From positions 369,297 through 433,296 of the forward strand of contig CAMPDV010000243.1 in assembly GCA_946699065.1 (NCBI GenBank): a stretch of 64,000 nt of DNA, read 5' to 3'. A model generated the notes under the pieces. The model did not search any database, was not told the origin of the DNA, and saw nothing but the letters and a program-made list of their open reading frames with translations. The stretch's first letter is position 1. Every line of letters starts with the position of its first letter. Position numbers and translations under genes: made by a program. Of the stretch, positions 1 to 10,130 are shown piece after piece. The DNA comes from Loxodes magnus (taxonomy: Eukaryota > Ciliophora > Karyorelictea > Loxodida > Loxodidae).

Positions 1-149
1 TATAAATCTAAAAATATTTGGTAAGCATTTTAATAATTAAATAACCTAGATTTTATATAAATTCAAAGAATTAACAAAAGTTACTACAGCTAATAATTTG
101 CTTAATAATTCAAAATTTGTCTTAATTTCCGGAAATAACATATTTAAAA

Positions 150-480
150 CTTAATAAACATTACGCAAGAGAAATTAATAGCTATATAAAATGAGAGCCT
201 AATCTTAATTTTCGGAACCAATTATAAAACTGCTATTTCCCTATTGCTAATCCAAATGTAAATGTGGAAAATACGACACATTTGAACATACTGTGATATG
301 TATGTTTTATTAACAATTAAGAGAATGATTTTATAATAGATTAGGAATCATGATATTATTAGGCAGTTCTTTATGACCAGGCATATATCAATTAATTACC
401 TAAAAAGTAATTAGAATATTAGATCTTTAGATAAAGAATTTTAAGAAAGCTTCTATCTTTTAGAGTTTAATTCTTTGATG
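150..480 (+). pseudogene. LINE ORF2 C-terminal zinc-finger fragment
   Basis: Frame 2 around 257-300 reads C-K-C-G-K-Y-D-T-F-E-H-T-V-I-C, like the C-x-x-C...E-H-x-x-x-C finger near the C terminus of many LINE reverse transcriptases. A hydrophobic, Trp-containing stretch follows it, as is usual there. No RT motifs lie upstream because the window begins here. The first Cys spacing is unusual, so the call is tentative. Confidence 0.35.
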
Positions 481-940
481 TATTAGATGAAGTCGGAAGA
501 GCAATAGTCAAATCAAATGAACAAAAGAAGAGAGATTGCTGATTTGTTTTTTTTAATAGACTTTAGAAATGTCTTTGGTTGAAAGAAGTAATTCTTACAA
601 TTAAAGATATCTATATACTCTTAAAGTTTAAATTAATGAATTAATCTTAATGTATTCTTTCAGTATTGTTTATTTAATTTTTTCTATTTCTCCTATCCTT
701 TTATCAGTAATTTATTTGAAGATCAGACATTTAATTTTTTGAAGAATTACTTCTTTGAATTACAGAATATCTTCTGTTCTTCTTTTTTTTAATATTTTTT
801 CATCCTATCATTTCTTTAATCTCTCAAAACGATTTAATTTTACAATTCTTGCTATTTAATTACTTTTTAATATATTTTTAATCTATTTATTTATTTAGTA
901 TAGGTAAAAATTAATTATTAAAACTTTATTAACTAAAATA
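480..940. other. AT-rich stretch, nothing recognised
   Basis: T-rich low-complexity sequence with no motif, hairpin or paralogue match that I can support on either strand. The same holds for 36520-36980 in unit 2. Confidence 0.5.
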
Positions 941-944
941 AAAC

Positions 945-1055
945 GCCTTATAAAGAAGGGCTTTTAGGCCACTTCCTCAGAGAAGAAGAGAAAGCAAGAA
1001 GCATTTTCTCTTACCGCATCATAACTTCAATAAGTCCAACCTTTACAGATAAACA
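945..1055 (+). repeat. LINE-type 5' head (5' UTR module)
   Basis: This ~110-bp block is clearly related to the blocks that begin both long LINEs at 10721 and 20800. Shared features are the GAAGGGCTTTTA core, CCACTTCCTCAGAG, a TTTCTCTTACC-type stretch and a closing CCAACCTT. It therefore marks the 5' end of a related element whose body is not the standard LINE ORF1. Confidence 0.7.
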
Positions 1056-1065
1056 TTAAAAAATT

Positions 1066-1700
1066 ATGAAGATAAAAAGAAAAATTCAGAACAGAAGAAT
1101 TACCAACTCTCAACATCTTCATTGGAAACTGAAAAATAGATTACTCAATTTAATCTCTGAAATTAATAACAAATATATAAATGAACAAGGAAAAGTAGGA
1201 TAAATCAATATAGACTCTGATACCTTTAATCTAGATAATATTTAAATAGAATAAATGGACTCTTAATAGATGAAACAACTAATTTTCACACTAATAGAAA
1301 ACTAAAAAACTCGAAGAGGATTTAATCTCATAAAAAGAAGAAAAATCGAAATAAGTAAAGATTTAATAAATTATGAAGATTATGATGAAGTCTATATGGT
1401 AAACCGAAGAGCTAAAGCCGGGATCTATGAATGAATGACAGGATTAGAAAAATATATTTGAATATTGAGAGAGTAAGACGAGAATAACTGAGTTTAATTA
1501 GATTCAAAATCCATTAAATCGAAGAAATTTTGCAGAAGACTTCAAAAGAAACCTCCATGGAAATAGAAAGACAAGAAAGAACAATTCATAGACAAAGAAA
1601 AAGATGCTAAATTTTAAAAAGTATGTGGCACTTTTGATGGAAATGTACAAGACAAAAAAGAATAAAAAGTACCATCTGAAGAAATATTAACTTCTAGGAA
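1066..1700 (+). CDS. Possible ORF of a LINE-headed element, unknown protein
   Basis: The ATG sits about 10 bp after the LINE-type 5' head. In this frame the codons show a purine-first, Asp/Glu-rich pattern, and the product would be a basic protein (M-K-I-K-R-K-I-Q-N-R-R start, lysine clusters, an acidic N-Y-E-D-Y-D-E patch near residue 108). I recognise no family. Frame openness is uninformative under this code, and frames 2 and 3 downstream of 1700 also read plausibly, so the 3' end is undefined. The unit 2 copy differs by a one-base deletion near 37718, just past this range. It may be the first protein of a nonstandard LINE or not a gene at all. Confidence 0.3.
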
Positions 1701-2654
1701 CTGAAAAAAGAACTACTGAATTTTAATTGCACTTAGTTGAACAAATAGCTTAGACAAGAATATATCAGTATATATAAACTTAATACACAATCCAATAATT
1801 TTCGAAAAAATATTTAAGATCGTCATTATCATATTGATAATCCCTATTATAAATGGAGAGTATGATACGTTCGAGTACATTTTAAATGCATAAACTATTC
1901 TAATATAAGGGATTGACTATCGTAAAAGAATGGGAATTATGACTCAAGACGTCTATATTATGTGATTAAGGATTTATAAACTTACTTTTAAGGTTTAAAT
2001 TTGAGTATTTAGATTTATAAATAAAAATATTTCATAAGAAACTAATATCAAGAAGACTAGAATTATTAAAAATGTCAAAATCAAAAAAGGAAAAAATAAA
2101 TTATGAAACTATAGCAAGATTAATTAAAAATTGATGGGATAAAGAATACATTTAAAAAACATTAAAAACATTTACTAACGTCTATAATTGAAGGAAGCTA
2201 TTTTTACAGTTATAGATTTATAAAAACTCTTTTAGTTTACAAATTTTAATTTAATAAATAAAATTTATGTTTTAAAATTAATTAAAATTTCTTAATTTTA
2301 AAAAATAAAGAAGAGTTTGTTCTATTTATATGCATTTTAGTAATAAATATTTAAAATTTAATTTTTAATTTAGATTATTAATATTATTACGAGAAATCTT
2401 ATATTCTCAAAAATATTTCCATATCTCATCTATCTCAAATGTTTTCCATTTATTAAATTAAAAGATTTAATCCTTAAATATCTTAATTTTTTTCAATATA
2501 GTTCTTTATTTATTTTGACTATGTCTTTTGTCTAAATAATATCTTTTACTACGTAGCTGTCATTACATTACAATTATCTTTCTTGTATCTTAAATAAAAT
2601 TTTAAAGGTTTGATTTTTAGCTTTTTATTTCACTATATTTTTTTGAACTGTAGA

Positions 2655-2790
2655 AATTTAATGTTTTCTGTATAGATTGTTTCTGCGATCCACACCAATA
2701 AAACTTTTTATTTTCGAAAGTTTTATTCGATTTACAACCTCAATCTGCATTCTATAAACCCGCTATATAACCCAAGATTGTGTTTTTTGC
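2655..2790 (-). mobile_element. Possible fossil Ty1/copia-type RNase H fragment
   Basis: The minus strand reads I-L-G-Y, then N-A-D-W-G, then W-C-G-S-Q-K-Q-S, with T-L-N-x-Y-S-S after it. The order resembles the G-Y-x-D-A-D-W...W-x-S-K-K-Q-S...L-S-S-T-E-A pattern of copia RNase H. No terminal repeats or other domains are seen. It is a short, broken remnant, older than the unit duplication because both units carry it. Confidence 0.25.
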
Positions 2791-2850
2791 TATTTTTATA
2801 TTATTTACTCATGATGTTGATATTATTTCTTTATTATCATATAAATAAAT

Positions 2851-3169
2851 AGGGTAGAGCAATCCTCCGATTGAAACTGACTTAAACTCTGGTACCAGGA
2901 AGTAACACATAGATGAAGAACCAAACAAAAATCTTGGTAGGAGCCAAGAGAAGAGAAATGAAGACAAATTGAAGAGGCTTCAAGTAACATTAATGTTGAA
3001 ATATACCAGATACTAAGGTCTCTTAGGGTAGTATTCCGATCGAGACCTATAGAAGACAAAATTCGCAAGGTAATGCTGGTACTGTATAAGACTTCAGCAA
3101 GGAATTTTTTTATTTTAAAAATCTTTATTAAAGAGCTGCTCACTATTGGAGTGTTACGCGCTCTATAAT
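2851..3169 (+). mobile_element. SINE family A, copy 1
   Basis: About 320 bp. The head contains GGTAGAGCAATCCTCC and CAGGAAGTAAC. The body holds a CTTGGTAGGAGCCAAG hairpin, GAGGCTTCAAGTAAC and AAGGTCTCTTAGGG. The 3' tail (about 3124-3169) is the TTAAAGAGCTGC...CGCGCTCTATAAT module that also ends the long LINE at 16182. Two more copies share head and body: 9817-10130 (+) and 19672-19977 (-). I do not recognise the origin of the head; a tRNA ancestry is not convincing. Confidence 0.85.
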
Positions 3170-3598
3170 CTCATTTATTTATTAATTATTGTTATCTAGT
3201 TTTAAATTAATTTAGTTTTTTGGTGTTAATAAATAAAATGCTACATAAGAAATCTCTCTTACAGCCTTATGGAATAAAAAATATGTTCTACTAGTTTACA
3301 CTTATTATAAATTGCTATATATAGATTCACTTCTTCTTTATATTTTAAAAATATGCTTCTGAATCTTACTAAATAAGATATAAAACACTCATGTAGTTTG
3401 ACTTTTAATAGCAAGCTATTTTTATTTAATTAGTTTTTAAGATTTGACTAAAAGTTTAGTAGAAATAAAATTAATAAAGAATTACTTAAAAATTTAATTT
3501 TATTAGTTTAAATTCTAAAATTATGCAACTACTATAGTTAGTTTATTGTTTAAACCTTTTATTACATCTTATTCATTTAATAAAGTATAAACTCCTAA
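3170..3598. other. AT-rich upstream region of TRIM-like gene
   Basis: No coding or RNA motif seen. It ends in the CTCGAAA motif cluster before the gene at 3657. Equivalent to 39207-39635 in unit 2. Confidence 0.5.
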
Positions 3599-3599
3599 A

Positions 3600-3632
3600 A
3601 CTCGAAAAAGCTCAATGCAATTGCTCGAAATT
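3600..3632 (+). promoter_or_regulatory. CTCGAAA motif pair upstream of TRIM-like gene 1
   Basis: ACTCGAAAAAG and GCTCGAAAT lie 25-57 bp before the ATG at 3657. The paralogue at 32048 has ACTCGACAAA and ACTCGAAAG in the same place, while the rest of the upstream DNA is only loosely similar. Conserved placement suggests a shared promoter element; its role is inferred only. Confidence 0.4.
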
Positions 3633-3656
3633 ATAATTTTAAATTGAAACTTATAA

Positions 3657-5351
3657 ATGAAAATTATGTAGACCTGCTTAGGCTGTTAGATGTGTTTTAA
3701 CTAAAAGGAGAACTAGCCTTATATTCTCTCTTGCAACCATGACTTATGTAAAAAATGTTGTTATGACTAATTCGTAAGCAAATAGAAGATAATTTGCTAA
3801 GTATTATCCTGCTAGTAGGAAACTATTTAAAATATCTTAGAATTACAGATAAATATTGCCTTACTTAATTAGATAAACCAAGAAGAAGAAAATAGAGAAA
3901 CTAAAACATCTAAAGGTTAGTTATAGAAATGCGCGGAGCATTCCAAGCAATTTATGTTTTACTGTTTTAGTGACTAGCAATTGATATGTAAAGCATGTAC
4001 CAAGTCATAAGCACATTGCAATCATGAAATAAAAGAAATTTGTGAATTTTAACAAGAGTTTAAAAAAGAACTCGCTTAGATTACTGACACTTTGAGTTAA
4101 AATATGAACTTAATATAATAAAATAGTGAAAGAAGCTAATAAATAAAGGAATAATTTTTAACTAAAGAAAAGGAGTTCTAGAAATATATCCAATAGCAAG
4201 CTCAACAATATGGGCATTTTATTAATAATAAAATGAAAATTTACTGTTAAGAAATTTAAGAATAAGCTGAAGATCTATCATGAGAAATAGATTAGAGAAC
4301 TAAAAACTGGAATGAAATAAGTTAAATGCTCCTTAAGTAAATTTTTAATGTACCTAACGATCCTTTAGAAGCAATTGAACTTAAAAATAAAATTAAAGAT
4401 GTTTCATAATGATTAGGAGGTGAAATATAAGAGCAAAGCATAAACTTAGTTAATAAAATAAATTTCTAGTAATTTGAAAAAAGTGTCATCTTATTTTAAA
4501 TCGATGTCCAAGAATTTTTAAGCAATATTAGAAATAAATTTTTAAGCAATTAATTTATTCATCTGTTATTTGCAGTAAAAGATAGCTAAATCATAATTAA
4601 GTATAATACACAAAATGGACAAATTGAGAAAAAAATTTTAAATATATAAAAATTTAACGAAGAATTCCGAGCAATATAAATAGATTCAAATACCCTTATA
4701 GTTACAGGAGGATATGATGAAAAATGTATTTATAATAGAATAAGTATTATAAAAAACTATTAAGTTTAAAACTATTAAATGATTCAGGCTAGATTTGGGC
4801 ATAGTATTGCTTTTCATAGTAAAAGAAACTCTGTTTTTCTAATTTCTGGAGCGAATAACTTATTTCTCAAAGATAATGAAGTATTTAATCTGAATTCTTT
4901 CTAATCTCAGAAGTTAAGTGATATTTTGGAAGCATCCTATTTTGGAAGCGCAGCAATATTAGGGGATATTCTTTATAATTTTGGAGGATATAATGACTAA
5001 TAACATTCCTAAAGCATTTAAAAATACGAAATTTCATAAGATAAATGAACAAAACTATGATTACAACTTCCTTAAGCTTCTTATACACTTGCAAGTGTAG
5101 TAAATAGCAAAATATACATTTTCGAGGATGGAGATAGTAATTTAGAAAAAGTATACTTCTTTGAGGAAGATTCTTTATAAGAAGTAGGAAGGAAAAAGAA
5201 AAAAGATAACGTGTTCAATATGCCAATTTAAGTGAATAATAAGATTTGATTCTTCGACAATTCATAGCTCATTACTTTTGATCTAAAAACTGTATAGTGG
5301 GAAAATAATATAATCTGATATAAAAATAGTTTTAAACTTTAATTTGATTGA
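3657..5351 (+). CDS. TRIM-like RING / B-box / coiled-coil / kelch protein 1
   Basis: 564 codons in one frame with the Gln/Gln/Trp code. A RING-like finger lies at residues 7-52 (C7-x2-C10, C26-x-H28-x2-C31-x2-C34, final C47-x4-C52, wider than the usual C-x2-C). A textbook B-box 2 follows at 92-123 (C-x2-H-x7-C-x2-D-x4-C-x2-C-x5-H-x2-H). A Gln/Glu/Lys-rich coiled coil spans roughly 125-300. Kelch-type blades begin near residue 349 (I-V-T-G-G-Y-D, Y-N-F-G-G-Y-N-D, D-K-W-T-K-L). The domain order is that of TRIM E3 ubiquitin ligases, so a substrate-binding ubiquitin ligase is the likely role. The ATG precedes the first Cys by six codons. The stop is placed at the TGA where the alignment with the paralogue at 32048 ends. 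One TGA at 5058 reads Leu in the other copies. Confidence 0.85.
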
Positions 5352-5620
5352 AGATTAAATAAACAATTAAAAATTTAAATTTAAGCATATTAAGTATATA
5401 AACATTCTAAATAACATTTTCTAGTCTATATTTCTACTATTTTCATTAAATGTATAAATATGCATTTATTAACTTACTAGATATCAATCACTTTAGATTT
5501 TTCTAACTGATATAAAAACAAACTAAGCTAGTCATAGTAAATTTATTTTAATTATATTAATTTTAAGAAATAACTAATCAAATTATCAATGAGCAAGCAG
5601 AATTTAGTTCTTATTAATAA
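5352..5620. other. AT-rich stretch, nothing recognised
   Basis: 3' flank of the TRIM-like gene, without a recognisable motif on either strand. Equivalent to 41399-41666 in unit 2. Confidence 0.5.
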
Positions 5621-5819
5621 AGCTAGCAATATTCCTATTACACCTTCTAAATTAAACTTAAAGCTAAAACTTAATTGATACTTTTAAGCACTATTTCTAG
5701 AGCTATAACTTCATGTTTATTTACTATCTAAGTAAAAATTGGATAAATAAGATTTAAATATTAGAAATTAATTCTATTATTGTAACTTACTAGAACAGTA
5801 TATCTTTAAATATATATTC

Positions 5820-6520
5820 AAATACCAACTCTTCTTGCAAAAACCATCAAATAGAAATCATTCCAATCAAATTATCATTACCTAACCATACTCTTAGAAT
5901 TCAAACTTATGCAATAGGATCATTTTAAATAAGAAACATAAGAGTTAGAAGCAAAAATCGCATAACTAATGTCTAACTCATAAATACTAAAATATTAAAA
6001 TTAACAATCAGTCAATCTGAGAATTGAACAAATAGAATCCTAATTCAGTCAATTAGCGGAATTTACTAAAAGCTTATTTCTAAAATATACAAAAACAAAT
6101 GACTTCATAGATATGGAGCCGAATCCTCAACCAGCAAAAATTCCGATAGAAAAAAATAGAAAGTAGTACTGGTATTGCAGGAAATATGGTCACATTTTAA
6201 GATATTGCTGGAAATTCTAAAAAATATTAAAACTTGAAAAATTTAAGTCTTGGGATCCATAAATAGTTTATACTGCACTCCAGAAGGTTTACTATACAGA
6301 AAAAGATGTAAATAGGGAATTAAATCTTGAAGGTCATCATATTTGCTTAATAAAAAAGAATTTGAATGTATTTAGAATCGAACTCGATTGAAGCAAGATA
6401 TCTTTTATTAACAGAGCATTGGAAAATATGTATTCAAAGAAGAAGACTGAAAATGGGTTAATATTTAGCACAATTAAACTTTAAAAAAATGTCGAATTTT
6501 ATTGATAGGTGTAATCACTA
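5820..6520 (+). pseudogene. Family X zinc-knuckle ORF remnant
   Basis: One frame gives a Glu/Gln/Leu-rich, coiled-coil-like stretch (e.g. Q-E-L-E-A-K-I-A-Q-L near 5945). A degenerate CCHC knuckle follows at 6167-6208: Y-W-Y-C-R-K-Y-G-H-I-L-R-Y-C, where the first Cys is Tyr. Spacing C-x4-H-x4-C is exact. A hydrophilic C-terminal part follows to about 6520. A related remnant lies on the minus strand at 27830-28400. The family resembles the ORF1 proteins of LINEs. No end repeats are seen. Confidence 0.45.
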
Positions 6521-7110
6521 TTATTCACTATTATTATTATAAATATATTTCAGCTAAAAAAAGATGAAAAAGATAATATATTTTAAGAATATAAATAAAT
6601 TAAATAAATAAGCATTTAAATAAATTTAGTAGTACTGCATAGAAATGAAAAAGAAGAATAAAAATAATTTTAGTTGCTTCTTCTATATAAACATTCATAG
6701 GAGCTTTTATATCCTCTCATTTTTATTTAAAAAATAAAAAATAATAAATTTATAGGTTAAGTATCTTTAACAGAATATCTAAATTTAAATATTTTTCTTA
6801 AAATGGATGATATATTCATTATTTAGCATAGAATTATTTATTAGAAAATTGAAATTTTCAATTTGTTATAAAAAGAGTGAAGAATATAATTTAATAGGGA
6901 GAAAATATGGTATTAGTTTGATGAAAGTAAAAATAAATGGAAATAATTATTTGACTATAAAGAAATAATTTATTTTATAATGCATACTTATTTTATAATA
7001 TTTTTATAATTAAATATATATATTTTAAAGGATTTAAACTATATAGAAATATTTTAGCTTATTTAAATAAAAATTTAAATTATTTAAATTTAGATTTACA
7101 AATATATTAA
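6520..7110. other. AT-rich stretch, nothing firm
   Basis: Contains short ATT microsatellite-like runs near 6520. A W-Y-Q-F-D-E-S-K-N-K-W reading at about 6908 faintly recalls a kelch strand but has no supporting context. Equivalent to 42567-43157 in unit 2. Confidence 0.4.
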
Positions 7111-7420
7111 GTATGATATAAGGTTCAGTGTTTTGGAATTCCAGAAGCCAATAAGTACAAGCTATAATTTCCTCACAAGAAGCTATGTTTGAGGATTAAT
7201 CTACATCTCCTAGATTTTAAGTTGTGTAAAGTCGCCAATGACCGAATATAGACATTGTGAAAGAATTGATTCCAACCGACCTTATCGCATCCCGATTTTC
7301 CCGAATAATTAAATAGGCACATCATCATACGAAATAATCATAAGGGCGCAATAACCTAAATAATAACTTGGGGCTTGGCTCCTTATACCGTTCCCCTTCT
7401 GTTCCATATTTAACTATCTT
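7110..7420. other. GC-richer island of unknown nature
   Basis: Clearly less AT-rich than its surroundings. Short stems are possible: TCCTCA with TGAGGA around 7170-7197, CAATG with CATTG around 7236-7258, and a GGGG...CCCC arm near 7368-7396. A plus-strand reading also looks protein-like (W-G-L-A-P-Y-T-V-P at the end), but openness means nothing under this code. It could be a structured RNA, an exon or an old repeat. I cannot decide. Confidence 0.35.
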
Positions 7421-7580
7421 AATTAAGTAATTTTAAATTTTAGATAATAAACTTAGATTTTATTTAAATACTTTAGCTTATATCTATTTAATCTATTTAT
7501 CTTTAATTATATAATTTATAGTTTAATATTTAATACTTTATAAAATCTAGGAAGAACAAATCAACACTATTACTAAAATA

Positions 7581-7955
7581 ATGTTTCTAAGGAAATTTAT
7601 ATGAAAGACAAAATCATTTTAAGGAAGTAGATAATTTAGAAAATTTGGAATAGGAAATGTTAAATACCAAATATATCCTAACTTACTGACTATTCAACTT
7701 CCTATTGCTACTAGAACAACAGCTGCTTATATATAAAATCAAAAAGCTTCACTTGTTTATTACAATAGTTGTCCAAAGTTAGATACTTTACTATTTTATT
7801 TCAAATTCTCTGTAGTACATGGAGATTAATATTAAACTCCCGCATATGTTTTCACATAGCCTGTTGTTGTAAGATAGACAAAATATTAATTTAACTATGA
7901 TAATAATCTATTCTCTTATGACCTTAGAAAAGCATAGTGGGAGAGAAAAGGATGA
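7581..7955 (+). pseudogene. Kelch protein gene with large internal deletion
   Basis: Paralogue of the minus-strand kelch gene at 16303-17199. The first ~30 residues (M-F-L-R-K...F-G-I-G-N-V-K-Y) match its N terminus, then the reading jumps straight to its C-terminal third (L-P-I-A-T-R-T-T-A-A-Y, V-F-T-Q-P, A-Q-W-E-R-K-G). About 140 residues, the central kelch blades, are missing, yet the frame is kept. It ends at TGA aligned with the paralogue's TGA. The upstream 36 nt also align, although the ATG used by the full gene there is ATC here. It may encode a small 124-residue protein or be a relic. Confidence 0.6.
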
Positions 7956-8114
7956 CTAAGATGAATTCAAAATATTTAAATTTATTTCTTTAAATCTATT
8001 TTTTTAATTTTATGCATATTTCATGTATACTGATGGAGTTTTGCTTTAGTACATTTTTTTGTATAAATATGAAACATTTTAATTGTGTTCGATAAAAATT
8101 GAAATTTAAATCAT

Positions 8115-8450
8115 TAAATTATTAAAATAATTGTTCGCCTTTCGGCTTAATTGAAGTTTTAAATGTAAAAATTCTCCGTTTCTGCATATTCTATCCTAGC
8201 AAGGCCCTTTTTCCTTAATTTCTCTGTTTCATATAATTCTAGTTAATAATTTATTTTTTCTTTCAAATTTTACCTTTTACCGATGTGAAAAATTCTGTCG
8301 CTCGTTACTTCAGTTGCTATTAGTTAGCCCTTTTCCAAATATTTATTCTTATTTATTTCTATTGGAGCATTTCCATCATAAATGTCAAGTGCTGTTGCAA
8401 ATGTAATACTTTTTATTACTCTAGATAAGTTATTTTCTTGGTTCTCTATT
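8115..8450 (-). CDS. Possible unidentified coding stretch
   Basis: One minus-strand frame reads as a balanced protein (e.g. F-A-T-A-L-D-I-Y-D-G-N-A-P-I-E-I, then L-I-A-T-E-V-T-S-D-R-I-F-H-I-G, then a Lys/Glu-rich helix). Composition is unlike the Ile/Lys/Asn noise of neighbouring DNA, but I find no family match, start or stop that settles it. Equivalent in unit 2: 44161-44496, with one Asn/Lys difference. Confidence 0.25.
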
Positions 8451-8850
8451 TAAAAGATTAAAAATAATTAGATTAAATAAAGTATTTTAAGAAAATAATT
8501 TAAGCTTTAAATAATAATTTAATAAAAGTATTTTCTAAAAGAATATCAATCAATAATTAGTTTTTAAGCTTATGTTTACAATTTTATATTTTTTATTACT
8601 TTTTTAATTAATTATTACTCTTATTAAATTGCTTATCATTTGCTTTCTCATTAAATTTATAAAATACCTTAGATTTAAAAATAAGAAAGATATTCATTAA
8701 AGAGATATTTTATTCTATTCAAATTTATAATGGAATGTATAATAATAATGCTTACTTTCTGTATTATTTTAAGTTATAATAATCTTTATTTAGTTATTTT
8801 ATATATAAGACACATTATTTTATTATTTTATTATATTATATATATTTTTT

Positions 8851-9187
8851 AAAACCGCCATAGTTGTTCGAAGGTGAACAACAAGGTCATCTTCATCAGA
8901 GGTTGGGGAAGTTAAGTACCCATAATCGACTTTATGTCTTCCTCTGCTTTGGTGATGCAATGAGACACAATCCTGCCATGTCCTTGGACCTCCAGCAAGT
9001 ATTAAAGATTACGAGTATTCTAAAATTATATCAGTATTGAACATTTTTATCAGTACTGAATAATTATACAAGTATTGAACAAGGTTTATCAGTATCTGAT
9101 AATTTTATCAGTAACAAGCATTCTTGCCAGTATGAAACATTTTTTTAAAGAGCTGCGCACCAACGAGAGTGCTACACACTCCATAAT
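8851..9187 (+). mobile_element. SINE family B with 5S rRNA-like head
   Basis: The first ~150 bp resemble 5S rRNA. CCGCCATA at the 5' end, GGTGAACAAC, CATCAGAGGTTGGGGAAGTTAAG (5S has CGAAGTTAAG in the same place, the start of the internal promoter) and a later GGTGATGCAATGAGACAC block follow in the right order. A section of ~20-bp imperfect tandem repeats follows at about 9025-9145. The element ends in the same GAGCTGCGCACC...CTCCATAAT tail as the LINEs and other SINEs. This is the SINE3 arrangement: pol III 5S head plus LINE tail. Confidence 0.65.
9025..9145 (+). repeat. ~20-bp imperfect tandem repeats inside SINE B
   Basis: Five to six units built on TATCAGTATTGAACATTT with drift (CAGTACTGAATAATT, CAAGTATTGAACAAGG, CAGTATCTGATAATT, CAGTAACAAGCATTC, CAGTATGAAACATTT). 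Confidence 0.8.
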
Positions 9188-9816
9188 AAAATTTATCTAT
9201 TCCTTTATTATTTATGATCTTTTTATCATAAAAAATGCATTTATGTTTAAATAGTAAAAAATTTAAGTTTCAGTAGTTAGTTAGTAAATTCCAATAGTTT
9301 CCATCTCTATTTAAATTATTTTATTTATAATTTTACTCTAAATATTCTTTAGTACCATTTGGTTACTTTAAGTTTCATTTACTTTTTTGTAGAATTTTTA
9401 TTTTATAAATATCAAGAAATGCTAACTCTTTTATTTAAGATTCTAACTTTATTACTTTCATTAGAATCTAATAATAATTATTTTTATTGCAGTTACTAGT
9501 TTAGTAAATAAAGAATAGTTGCATCTATATTATTTACTTTGATGTAAGCAAATATTAAAGTTATAAAATAAAGTACTGATAATTGGTAGCATTTAATCTA
9601 CAATTAAGCTAATTAAATTAACTTATTTATTTAACTTCTGTATCTTTAATTTTAGCTTCTATTTTCATAACTAAACTATAAAGAGATCTTTTATTTGCTT
9701 TATTTATTTTAAATCTACTGAAATAACTTAGTCCAAAATTTAGAATATTTATAAATATATTTTAGAAATAAATGGAATTATTTTGCTTATTTAATGCTAG
9801 TATATTATAATTTAAA
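9188..9816. other. AT-rich stretch, nothing recognised
   Basis: No motif supported. The left breakpoint of the unit 2 deletion lies here, at the AAATAG of 9249-9254. Confidence 0.5.
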
Positions 9817-10130
9817 TAAGGAGGAGCAGTCCTACAACTAAGAAAAAAAAAAATTTTCGTTTCAGGAAGTACCTATGGTGTGAAGAAACAAGCAATGATC
9901 TTGGTAGGAGTCAAGACAGAGCTCAGTCTTTGAGGCATCAAGTAGCAACAGGTTGAAAGACGCTAAGACTCTAAGGTCTCTTAGGGAAACATTTTATCCT
10001 CAGCCCTATTGAGACAAAGTTGATACAGGGGAATTCTAGCACATGAAGAGACTTCCTAAAGACCTTTATAATAACTAATAAAATTTTTTTAAAGAGCTGC
10101 GCGCCAGTATGGTGTAACGCATTCTATAAT
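9817..10130 (+). mobile_element. SINE family A, copy 2 (unit 1 only)
   Basis: Head GGAGGAGCAGTCCTAC, CAGGAAGTACC, the ATCTTGGTAGGAGTCAAG hairpin, GGCATCAAGTAGC, AAGGTCTCTTAGGG and the GAGCTGCGCGCC...ATTCTATAAT tail follow in the same order as copy 1. It is more diverged than copy 1. It is absent from unit 2 because it lies within the 6.6-kb deletion. Confidence 0.8.

Noticed and set aside
1700-2230. Transposase-like readings in three different frames
   Set aside because: All three frames look equally protein-like because nothing terminates; no catalytic triad or paralogue alignment supports any of them.
2851-2930. tRNA origin for the SINE A head
   Set aside because: GGTAGAGC resembles part of a tRNA D arm, but no B box follows at the right distance in any of the three copies.
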